From Desulfobacteraceae bacterium (GTDB lineage Bacteria > Desulfobacterota > Desulfobacteria > Desulfobacterales > SURF-7), in assembly GCA_030619585.1 (NCBI GenBank), contig JAUXBD010000152.1, forward strand, positions 1-5,195: a stretch of 5,195 nt of DNA, written 5' to 3'. Below, piece by piece: positions 1 to 5,195 of this stretch (position 1 is the stretch's first letter; each line of letters begins with the position of its first letter). A program made the position numbers and the translations under genes. Under the pieces are notes generated by a model, which saw only the letters and a program-made list of their open reading frames with translations, was not told where the DNA came from and made no database searches.

Positions 1-447
1 ATTTCTGCGGAGTTTGAAAACTTCAAGAAACGATCTATACGTGAGATGGAGGATTTCAGAAAGTTTGCAAACGAGCTTCTGATAAAGGAGCTGCTTTCTG
101 TGGTGGACAACCTTGAACGGGCAATTACTTCATCAGATAGTAACGGCAATTCAGGGGGTAATGTGGTTGAAGGGATTGATCTGGTCTTAAAGGAGATCTT
201 AAAGATTTTAGAGCGCTTCAAGGTGTCACAAATCGATTGTGTTGAAAAACCGTTTGACCCTGGTTTCCATCAAGCTGTGATGCGTGAAGAAAACAATGAT
301 TATCCGGAAAATACCGTTGTAAAAGAGCTTCAAAAGGGATACCTGCTACACGACAGGCTTTTAAGACCTGCCATGGTGGCTGTTTCGGCTGCGAAATCCA
401 AGGCCGATAATAAACAGGAAGACAAAGAGGAAATTAAGCAAGATTAA
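1..447 (+). CDS. grpE: GrpE, nucleotide exchange factor of DnaK (5'-truncated by window edge)
   Basis: GrpE is the cytoplasmic cochaperone that releases ADP from DnaK and resets its substrate cycle. The reading frame is open from base 1 and ends at TAA 445-447, giving 148 visible residues; the start and an estimated 40-60 N-terminal residues lie to the left. The visible protein opens with the end of the long dimerising helix (AEFENFKKR, then REMEDFRKFANE). It continues with the four-helix-bundle segment (LLSVVDNLERAI) and the C-terminal beta domain that contacts DnaK, including FDPGFHQAVM (visible residues 85-94) and GYLLHDRLLRPA (113-124), which is the GrpE signature region. The tail is charged and Lys/Glu-rich. 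A Met at base 46 is internal, because conserved GrpE sequence continues upstream of it. dnaK follows 51 bases later, so the two are probably one operon. Identification is firm; only the N-terminus is unknown. Confidence 0.97.
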   Translation: MSAEFENFKKRSIREMEDFRKFANELLIKELLSVVDNLERAITSSDSNGNSGGNVVEGIDLVLKEILKILERFKVSQIDCVEKPFDPGFHQAVMREENNDYPENTVVKELQKGYLLHDRLLRPAMVAVSAAKSKADNKQEDKEEIKQD

Positions 448-460
448 AATATAAAGAAGC

Positions 461-478
461 CGGCTTGCTTTCAAGCTG
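461..478 (+). other. Small hairpin in the grpE-dnaK spacer
   Basis: Bases 461-467 pair with 472-478 (six Watson-Crick pairs and one G-T) around a CTTT loop, just before the dnaK ribosome binding site. An overlapping perfect palindrome, AAGCCGGCTT, lies at 457-466. There is no T-run afterwards, so it is not a standard terminator. It may be an mRNA processing or stability element that tunes dnaK relative to grpE, or it may be chance. The pairing is seen directly; the role is inference. Confidence 0.3.
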
Positions 479-483
479 TAGCC

Positions 484-491
484 TAAGGAGG
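484..491 (+). promoter_or_regulatory. Ribosome binding site of dnaK
   Basis: TAAGGAGG is a near-complete Shine-Dalgarno sequence ending 7 bases before the ATG at 499. It fixes the dnaK start and suggests strong translation. Confidence 0.9.
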
Positions 492-498
492 AAAACAA

Positions 499-2421
499 AT
501 GGGTAAGGTAATTGGAATAGATCTTGGTACTACAAATTCATGTGTGGCTGTTATGGAGGGTGGTGAGGCAACTGTTATAACAAACTCGGAAGGCGGTCGT
601 ACAACCCCCTCAGTTGTTGCCATATCAGACAGTGATGAGAGACTGGTGGGGCAGATCGCAAAAAGACAGGCGATTACAAATCCTGAAAACACGGTTTTCG
701 GGGTAAAAAGACTTATAGGGCGAAAGTATAAATCAGATCAGGTTCAAAGTGACAAAAAGATACTGCCATTTATAATGGAAGAGGCAAGCAACGGAGATAC
801 ACGTATAAAACTTCGTGACAAATCCCACAGCCCCGCGGAGATCTCTTCGTTCATTCTTGCAAATATTAAGAAAACAGCTGAGGATTATTTGGGGGAACCT
901 GTTACCGATGCTGTAATTACTGTTCCTGCCTATTTTAATGATAGCCAGAGACAGGCAACCAAGGATGCCGGCAAAATTGCCGGGCTTAATGTTTTAAGGA
1001 TCATAAACGAGCCGACAGCAGCATCTTTGGCATATGGTTTAGATAAGAAAAAAGAAGAAAAAATTGCTGTTTTTGACCTTGGAGGAGGCACCTTTGATAT
1101 TTCCATTCTCGAAATAGGTGAAGGCGTTTTTGAAGTAAAGGCCACAAATGGTGATACCCATCTTGGGGGTGAGGATTTCGATTTAAGAGTAATCGATTAC
1201 TTGGCCGATGAGTTTAAGAGGGAGCAGGGGATTGATGTGAGAAGCGATAAAATGGCCCTGCAAAGGCTTAAAGAGGGTGCGGAAAAGGCAAAGATGGAGC
1301 TGTCCAGCGCCATGGAAACAGATGTTAACCTTCCCTTCATAACTGCAGATGCAAACGGTCCCAAGCACCTTAACATTAAATTGACCCGGGCAAAACTGGA
1401 GGGCCTTATTGCGGATCTGCTTGACAACCTGGAAAAGCCATGCAGGACTGCATTGAAGGATTCCGGACTGAGCCCCAATGAAATTGATGAGGTGATCCTT
1501 GTGGGCGGAATGACACGTATGCCTGCTGTACAGGATCGTGTAAAGAAAATATTTGGAAAGGAGCCGCACAAAGGGGTTAACCCGGATGAGGTTGTGGCCG
1601 TGGGCGCGGCCATTCAGGGCGGTGTTTTAAAAGGCGATGTGAAAGATGTTCTCCTTTTAGATGTTACACCGCTTTCTCTTGGTATTGAGACTCTGGGTGG
1701 AGTTATGACAAGGTTGATTGAGAAAAATACAACCATCCCCACCAAAAAAAGCCAGGTTTTTTCAACTGCTGCGGACAATCAGCCTGCGGTATCCATTCAT
1801 GTTCTTCAGGGTGAAAGGGAGATGGCTGCTGGCAATAAGACGCTGGGCCGTTTTGAACTGGTTGGTATACCACCTGCGCCAAGGGGTGTTCCCCAGGTTG
1901 AGGTGACCTTTGATATTGATGCAAACGGTATTGTGAACGTGTCTGCAAAAGACCTTGCCACCAGCAAAGAGCAGTCGATCCAAATTACCGCATCATCGGG
2001 CCTGAGCAAGGAAGATATAGACAATCTTGTTAAGGATGCCGAGCTTCATGCTGATGAGGATAAAAAGAAAAAAGAGCAGGTGGAAGCACGTAACATGGCG
2101 GATTCTCTGGTATACCAGACTGAAAAATCCCTAAAGGAGCTGGGGGATAAGGTGGATGCTGAAACCAGGGCAAAGGTTGAAAGCAGGATAACCGACCTTA
2201 AAGCTGCCATTGAAAGTGATGATATTGAAAAGATTAAACAACTGACAGAAGAACTTACCCAGGAGTCCCATAAGCTGGCAGAAGCAATGTACAAGCAGTC
2301 TGCCGAAGCAGGACAAGCCGGTCCGGAAGGTGGTCCGGAAGACCAGCAGCAAGCACCTCCGCAGGAGGATGATGTTGTGGATGCTGATTTTGAAGAGGTG
2401 AAGGAAGAAGAGAAGAAGTAG
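499..2421 (+). CDS. dnaK: DnaK, Hsp70 chaperone
   Basis: DnaK is the ATP-dependent Hsp70 of the cytoplasm; it binds exposed hydrophobic segments and works with GrpE and a J-protein. The 640-residue length is typical. The ATPase domain (about 1-380) shows the phosphate-1 loop GIDLGTTNSCVAV (residues 6-18), catalytic Lys70 in GVKRLIGR, Pro143, Glu171 in NEPTAASLAYG, the phosphate-2 signature DLGGGTFDIS with Thr198 at the autophosphorylation position, and the third signature VILVGGMTRMPAVQ (about 332-345). The interdomain linker VLLLDVTPLSLG (384-395) leads into the beta-sandwich substrate domain, then a helical lid. The tail ends in acidic EDDVVDADFEEVKEEEKK, matching the conserved DnaK C-terminus. 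The segment around residues 75-110 holds the insert typical of Gram-negative DnaK. No key residue is missing. It follows grpE, and no dnaJ follows; the next gene is convergent. Confidence 0.99.
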   Translation: MGKVIGIDLGTTNSCVAVMEGGEATVITNSEGGRTTPSVVAISDSDERLVGQIAKRQAITNPENTVFGVKRLIGRKYKSDQVQSDKKILPFIMEEASNGDTRIKLRDKSHSPAEISSFILANIKKTAEDYLGEPVTDAVITVPAYFNDSQRQATKDAGKIAGLNVLRIINEPTAASLAYGLDKKKEEKIAVFDLGGGTFDISILEIGEGVFEVKATNGDTHLGGEDFDLRVIDYLADEFKREQGIDVRSDKMALQRLKEGAEKAKMELSSAMETDVNLPFITADANGPKHLNIKLTRAKLEGLIADLLDNLEKPCRTALKDSGLSPNEIDEVILVGGMTRMPAVQDRVKKIFGKEPHKGVNPDEVVAVGAAIQGGVLKGDVKDVLLLDVTPLSLGIETLGGVMTRLIEKNTTIPTKKSQVFSTAADNQPAVSIHVLQGEREMAAGNKTLGRFELVGIPPAPRGVPQVEVTFDIDANGIVNVSAKDLATSKEQSIQITASSGLSKEDIDNLVKDAELHADEDKKKKEQVEARNMADSLVYQTEKSLKELGDKVDAETRAKVESRITDLKAAIESDDIEKIKQLTEELTQESHKLAEAMYKQSAEAGQAGPEGGPEDQQQAPPQEDDVVDADFEEVKEEEKK

Positions 2422-2427
2422 TTCAAA

Positions 2428-4266
2428 CTAAAACCTGTATCTGCCATTAAGAATATCATTATAAATATCGGCAGTTAGCGGTTTATATCCTTCATCCATT
2501 GACAATAGTACAAAGAGCGGATCATTTATATTATTGGGATCAAATCCCTCTTTTTTTGCATTAACTTTCTTTGTTTTATGGGTTGATGTATGTTCTAATT
2601 TATTTTTAAATCGTATAAACTTGGGAATGGCATAACCGGGAAGATTTTCTTGAAAATATGATGTAAGCGCCTTAAAATTAAAATTATTCAATTTCACTGA
2701 TTTAGGGATAACAGATGCCATGCCGATGCGGCCATCAGTTCCTGGCATGGCAACACCATAAACCATTGACTCAGAGACTTGCGGGAAAGTGTTTAATACT
2801 TTTTCCACTTCTGTTGTGGACACATTCTCTCCCTTCCATCTGAAGGTGTCCCCTAACCGGTCGATAAATTGCGCATGCCTATAACCGATATCCCGCATTA
2901 AGTCATCTGTATTAAACCAAACATCACCTTTTTCAAACACACCACGGGATACCTTTTTTTCCGTTGCGTTTTTATCCGTATATCCGACAAATTTAAATTT
3001 ATTTGAAATCTGAAATATTAACAACCCGGTATCACCGACAGCGACCCTTTCCATAAACCCATCTTTGTTTCGAATGGGCTCTTCTTTATCGACATCACAT
3101 TTGACGATGGCATAAGTCTGGGTATTCATCCCTACAGTACAATTAAGGTTTAACACATTGGAAAAAATCCAGGTAGACTCTGCTGCGCCGTATATTTCAT
3201 AAACTTTTGAGATCCCAAATCTCTTTTTAAAAGCCTTCCAGATATCGGGCCGAAGTCCATTGCCGATAATCTTCTTTAGAGAATGTCTTCTGTCGTCTGG
3301 ATCGGGCGGCTGATTATTTAAATACCTGGGAAGCTCTCCAACATAAATAAATATTGTTGCATTAAATTTCCTCACATCATTCCAAAAGCTGCTGACACTA
3401 AATTTTCGTCTTATCGCTATTGCTGCACCATTGGCCATAGCTGTTGGCCAGCCGACAGCCAGACTGTTTGTGTGATAAAAAGGAAGCGGACAATAAACCG
3501 TATCAGATGGTTTTGTTCTTTGCATGCATTTACCAAACCAGTAGAGTGCACTAAACAAACGTTTATTAATTAAAATAGCCGCCTTAGGCTTTCCACCGGT
3601 TGTGCCGGACGTGTAGACGTAAGCAATCGGATCTTTAAGCGTTACGTTTTTAAGTGTTCCCGGAGTGTTATCGGGCGCAGATTTAACTTCTTTTTTAAGA
3701 TCGATAAAACCTATAGGGGATTTCGTATGTCCTTTATCTGTGGTATAGAATAGCTTTTGATTTTCTGATAATTCAAGAGCATCTTTAATTTTATTGAACG
3801 CATCAATAACTTCTTCTCCTATAATGAATAGTTTTCCAGGCGCATGTTTCAAGGCATGTGCTAATCCATCTCCACGCAGGTTGATGTTAATCATGGAAGA
3901 TATCGCCCCTATTTTTGAAATGGCGGAGTAAACAATTAATAGTTCTAATCGATTATCAAGAAAAACAATTGCAACATCCCCTTTTTGCAAACCTTGAGAA
4001 ATGAAATAGTTCGCATATTGATTCACCAGGGCATTAAACCTTTTATAGGTAATTCTATCGTTTTCCCATTTAACAGCCGGTCGGTTTGGATATTTTTTTG
4101 CATTTTGCTCGATGATAATTCCCCAAGACTTCTGACTCGCTTCATCCAGTTTTAAAATCTTAATAGCGTTTAGAAAAATATAGGGAATCCTGAACAAAAT
4201 TGACAAATAGCCCCAAGCAACATCCTTTAATTTAAGAATATCATTTTTTTTATGATTTTGGTTCAA
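2428..4266 (-). CDS. FATP/very-long-chain-type acyl-CoA synthetase (AMP-binding superfamily), divergent motifs
   Basis: This 612-residue member of the adenylate-forming superfamily probably activates a fatty acid with ATP to an acyl-AMP and then an acyl-CoA. It shows the P-loop TSGTTGGKPKAA (219-230), YGAAES (359-364), FNTDDL (451-456), and the FATP-specific GDTFRWKGENVSTTEVE (472-488). Near the C-terminus LEHTSTHKTKK (557-567) corresponds to the family's TGTFK motif, with Lys564 the likely catalytic lysine, followed by KEGFDP. The length suits the bacterial FATP/ACSVL group, and a hydrophobic stretch at about 17-38 may anchor it to the membrane. Oddities are one extra Gly in the P-loop, Thr-to-Ala in the YGxTE motif, Gly-to-Asp in TGD, and Gly-to-Ser in TGT. 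The start is TTG (4264-4266): an in-frame stop lies five codons upstream and the first internal Met is near residue 125. It looks more A+T-rich than dnaK and ends 6 bases from the dnaK stop. The substrate cannot be read from the sequence. Confidence 0.88.
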   Translation of the reverse strand: MNQNHKKNDILKLKDVAWGYLSILFRIPYIFLNAIKILKLDEASQKSWGIIIEQNAKKYPNRPAVKWENDRITYKRFNALVNQYANYFISQGLQKGDVAIVFLDNRLELLIVYSAISKIGAISSMININLRGDGLAHALKHAPGKLFIIGEEVIDAFNKIKDALELSENQKLFYTTDKGHTKSPIGFIDLKKEVKSAPDNTPGTLKNVTLKDPIAYVYTSGTTGGKPKAAILINKRLFSALYWFGKCMQRTKPSDTVYCPLPFYHTNSLAVGWPTAMANGAAIAIRRKFSVSSFWNDVRKFNATIFIYVGELPRYLNNQPPDPDDRRHSLKKIIGNGLRPDIWKAFKKRFGISKVYEIYGAAESTWIFSNVLNLNCTVGMNTQTYAIVKCDVDKEEPIRNKDGFMERVAVGDTGLLIFQISNKFKFVGYTDKNATEKKVSRGVFEKGDVWFNTDDLMRDIGYRHAQFIDRLGDTFRWKGENVSTTEVEKVLNTFPQVSESMVYGVAMPGTDGRIGMASVIPKSVKLNNFNFKALTSYFQENLPGYAIPKFIRFKNKLEHTSTHKTKKVNAKKEGFDPNNINDPLFVLLSMDEGYKPLTADIYNDILNGRYRF

Positions 4267-4272
4267 GGTGGT

Positions 4273-4277
4273 CTCCC
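4273..4277 (-). promoter_or_regulatory. Ribosome binding site deciding the TTG start of the acyl-CoA synthetase
   Basis: Read on the - strand this is GGGAG (within AAAGGGAG), 6 bases before the TTG at 4266-4264. It supports the non-ATG start, since no ATG or GTG is available between the upstream stop and well inside the conserved domain. Confidence 0.75.
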
Positions 4278-4400
4278 TTTAAGCTGATTTATGCTGAAAA
4301 CGATTTCTGGATAGCATATTTACCCCTAATAGAAAAGCCTTGACGGTGTATAAACTTGTTTCAAAAGGTCGTTTAAAAAGAACGCAAAAAGAACTAAGAA

Positions 4401-4526
4401 ATGACCCGGATTGGTCGTTTTCAACATCGAACCCGCTATTTTAGTGACTACGGCATCATCGGCAGCAAAGAGTTTGTATATACTGTCTTTCTTAAATCAT
4501 GTAGATCTCTTCATAAACTTAGGTAA
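4401..4526 (+). pseudogene. Decayed fragment resembling a REP-associated (Y1/IS200-like) transposase
   Basis: The short open stretch ending at TAA 4524-4526 reads RTRYFSDYGIIGSKEFV at 4431-4478, followed by YTVF. From memory this matches the conserved segment RYFTDG-(V/I)-(I/L)-GS-(R/K)-xFV found downstream of the catalytic HUH/Tyr domain in REP-associated tyrosine transposases. Only this motif is left: the catalytic His-rich motif and Tyr are not in the window, and the sequence after the motif quickly becomes unlike the family. An overlapping frame (about 4331-4442) reads KRTQKELRNDPDWSF before a stop, and may be the preceding part joined by a frameshift. I read it as a relic, not an expressed gene. 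The recognition rests on one short motif, so confidence is moderate. Confidence 0.45.
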
Positions 4527-4568
4527 TTGGCTTCATTAAATCATTCCTCCCGATGATCCATGTTTTTC

Positions 4569-4586
4569 ATATCTAATTGATATAAT
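4569..4586 (+). promoter_or_regulatory. Candidate promoter -10 (TATAAT) with overlapping inverted repeat, upstream of the STAS-like gene
   Basis: A perfect TATAAT lies at 4581-4586, about 90 bases before the ATG at 4676. No good -35 hexamer sits 16-18 bases upstream (the region reads around CCATGTTT). ATATC (4569-4573) and GATAT (4579-4583) form a small inverted repeat overlapping the -10, which could be an operator. In such A+T-rich DNA both could be chance. Confidence 0.35.
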
Positions 4587-4661
4587 AGAGAATATACAAC
4601 ACATCTATTTTGGCATGTTCTTTGCTAATAACTAAAACTGTGACCAGCTCTTTAACCCAAA

Positions 4662-4668
4662 AAGGGGG
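4662..4668 (+). promoter_or_regulatory. Ribosome binding site of the STAS-like gene
   Basis: AAGGGGG lies 7 bases before the ATG at 4676 and decides between this start and the in-frame TTG 66 bases upstream. An ATG at 4669, between the two, is in another frame. Confidence 0.6.
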
Positions 4669-4675
4669 ATGCACC

Positions 4676-4966
4676 ATGGCTCAGAACTTTAGAGTTTTCC
4701 TGCAAAAAAAAAGAGATATTCTCCATATGGACCTAAAAGGGGATTTTGACGGAAGCTCAGCATTTGAACTACTCAACATTTTGAAGAAAAATTGCAGGAA
4801 TGTTAATAATGTTTTGATAAATACAAGCAGGCTGGAAAACATTTACTCCTTTGGAAGGGAAGTCCTAAGCAAGAACCGCTCAGAACTATACGGCCTTAGT
4901 CTTAAGGTTCGGTTTATCGGTGAAAATGTGGGCAAGGTCTATCCTGGAAAAAGTATATCTTTTTGA
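4676..4966 (+). CDS. Small STAS-like domain protein (possible anti-sigma-factor-antagonist type)
   Basis: The product is a 96-residue soluble protein with no signal peptide or membrane segment. Its pattern fits a minimal STAS fold: strand-rich FRVFLQKKRDILHMDL, the turn GDFDGSSAFELLNIL (22-36) leading into helix 1, strand VLINTSRLENIYSFG (46-60), a second helix (REVLSKNRSELYGL), then strand SLKVRFIG. STAS proteins of the SpoIIAA type are switched by phosphorylation of a Ser in the loop after the third strand; here Ser58 in IYSFG is the nearest candidate, but the usual DSSG motif is absent, so regulation by phosphorylation is uncertain. The ATG at 4676 is chosen because AAGGGGG ends 7 bases before it; an in-frame TTG at 4610 has no ribosome binding site. 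No kinase, phosphatase or sigma factor lies nearby. It is divergent from the acyl-CoA synthetase. The gene is likely real; the family call is by fold pattern only. Confidence 0.6.
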   Translation: MAQNFRVFLQKKRDILHMDLKGDFDGSSAFELLNILKKNCRNVNNVLINTSRLENIYSFGREVLSKNRSELYGLSLKVRFIGENVGKVYPGKSISF

Positions 4967-4971
4967 AAACA

Positions 4972-5001
4972 ATAAACCATGCCTATCCGGTTGCCTCCCA
5001 A
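4972..5001 (+). repeat. Left arm of the terminal inverted repeat
   Basis: These 30 bases pair with 5120-5149; 4972-4990 and 4995-5001 match exactly, and the mismatches are at 4991, 4993 and 4994. Confidence 0.93.
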
Positions 5002-5119
5002 GACACATCGATCAAGGCAAATAGTCTTAACGATGTTTGGCGTAAACAGTAGAATTGATACATTTTTTTATAATAGCAAGCCAATGTATGCCTAACTACG
5101 CGATCACCGATCTGCCACT

Positions 5120-5149
5120 TTGGGAGTTATCCGGATAGGCATGGTTTAT
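5120..5149 (-). repeat. Right arm of the terminal inverted repeat
   Basis: This is the reverse complement of the left arm, with 27 of 30 positions matching. It also contains its own 10-base palindrome TATCCGGATA (5128-5137), which the left arm lacks because the mismatches fall there. Confidence 0.93.
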
Positions 5150-5161
5150 ACTATCTGCGTG

Positions 5162-5195
5162 ATGGAGAAATTAACCAAGGACGACCTTACGCAGA
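5162..5195 (+). CDS. Possible start of an unidentified gene (cut by right edge)
   Basis: From ATG 5162 the frame is open to the window edge and reads MEKLTKDDLTQ, a plausible protein N-terminus; an in-frame GTG at 5159 is an alternative start. There is no clear Shine-Dalgarno sequence, and only 11 codons are visible, so no family can be named. It begins 12 bases after the right arm of the inverted-repeat element. It could be a chromosomal gene whose upstream region was invaded, or the first gene of a mobile element. Confidence 0.3.
   Translation, partial: MEKLTKDDLTQ

Larger units (their letters stand above)
4972..5149. mobile_element. MITE-like element with 30-bp near-perfect terminal inverted repeats, no coding capacity
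   Basis: The outer 19 bases at 4972-4990 (ATAAACCATGCCTATCCGG) are the exact reverse complement of 5131-5149. After four positions of which one matches, a further 7 bases match (CTCCCAA 4995-5001 with TTGGGAG 5120-5126), so 27 of 30 positions pair. The interior of about 118 bases is A+T-rich in part and holds no evident gene. Size, long terminal repeats and lack of a gene fit a miniature inverted-repeat element. The outer bases are TA on both sides (4973-4974 and 5147-5148), compatible with the TA target duplication of IS630/mariner-type elements, although TA pairs with itself and so cannot be told apart from the repeat. It begins 5 bases after the STAS-like stop codon. The repeat is certain; mobility is inference. 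An alternative is a long RNA stem or a paired protein-binding site. Confidence 0.6.

Noticed and set aside
2046..2459. Long open frame on the - strand across the end of dnaK (and similar ones at 483-692, 930-1145, 1183-1613, 1703-2024)
   Set aside because: These are opposite-strand or out-of-frame shadows of dnaK. The products are low-complexity Ser-rich or family-less, and dnaK is unambiguous on the other strand.
2441..2474. CTGCC...GGCAG inverted repeat as a dnaK terminator
   Set aside because: It has only 5 pairs around a 24-base loop, no T-run, and lies within the coding end of the convergent gene.
4340..4368. TTGACG at 4340-4345 as a -35 box on the + strand
   Set aside because: No -10-like hexamer lies at 16-18 bases spacing, and the stretch overlaps the likely transposase relic.
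4610..4675. 22-residue N-terminal extension of the STAS-like protein from a TTG at 4610
   Set aside because: There is no ribosome binding site before the TTG, whereas the ATG at 4676 has AAGGGGG at good spacing and begins just before the first predicted strand.
5090..5132. GCCTAAC (5090-5096) as one half of an integron attC site
   Set aside because: It fits the 7-base consensus on one side, but no matching GTTRRRY partner is present (the nearest, GTTATCC, does not fit) and no cassette-like gene follows in view.
5154..5195. TCTGCGT / ACGCAGA inverted repeat ending at the window edge
   Set aside because: It has only 7 bases per arm, 28 bases apart and partly inside a possible reading frame, which is within chance; it may be longer beyond the edge but cannot be judged here.

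Overview
The window looks like chromosomal DNA of a Gram-negative (diderm) bacterium, most likely a sulfate-reducer-type member of Desulfobacterota (class Desulfobacteria). This rests on the style of GrpE and DnaK, on the insert in the DnaK ATPase domain that is typical of Gram-negative bacteria, on the FATP-type acyl-CoA synthetase, and on moderate-to-low G+C by eye. It is an inference from remembered family features, not from a search.

Layout: (1) 1-447, the 3' part of grpE on the + strand, cut by the left edge. (2) 499-2421, a complete dnaK, 51 bases downstream on the same strand with a strong ribosome binding site and a small hairpin in the spacer. No dnaJ follows. (3) 2428-4266 on the - strand, a complete FATP/very-long-chain-type acyl-CoA synthetase that starts at TTG and converges on dnaK with only 6 bases between the stop codons. 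Its active-site motifs are recognisable but carry several unusual substitutions. (4) 4267-4675, a non-coding stretch holding a decayed fragment that resembles a REP-associated (Y1/IS200-like) transposase, then a promoter-like TATAAT with an overlapping small inverted repeat. (5) 4676-4966 on the + strand, a 96-residue STAS-like protein. (6) 4967-5195, a region with no complete gene, dominated by a 178-bp structure with 30-bp near-perfect terminal inverted repeats (MITE-like). After it, the first codons of a possible gene run off the right edge.

How the genes relate: grpE and dnaK form the nucleotide-exchange-factor/Hsp70 pair and are almost certainly co-transcribed from a promoter left of the window. 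The acyl-CoA synthetase and the STAS-like gene are divergent from each other and unrelated to the chaperone pair. The right-hand 0.9 kb reads as a mobile-element landing zone at the edge of a conserved housekeeping block. No complete, clearly new system is visible. The best leads are the inverted-repeat element, the transposase remnant, and the altered motifs of the synthetase.
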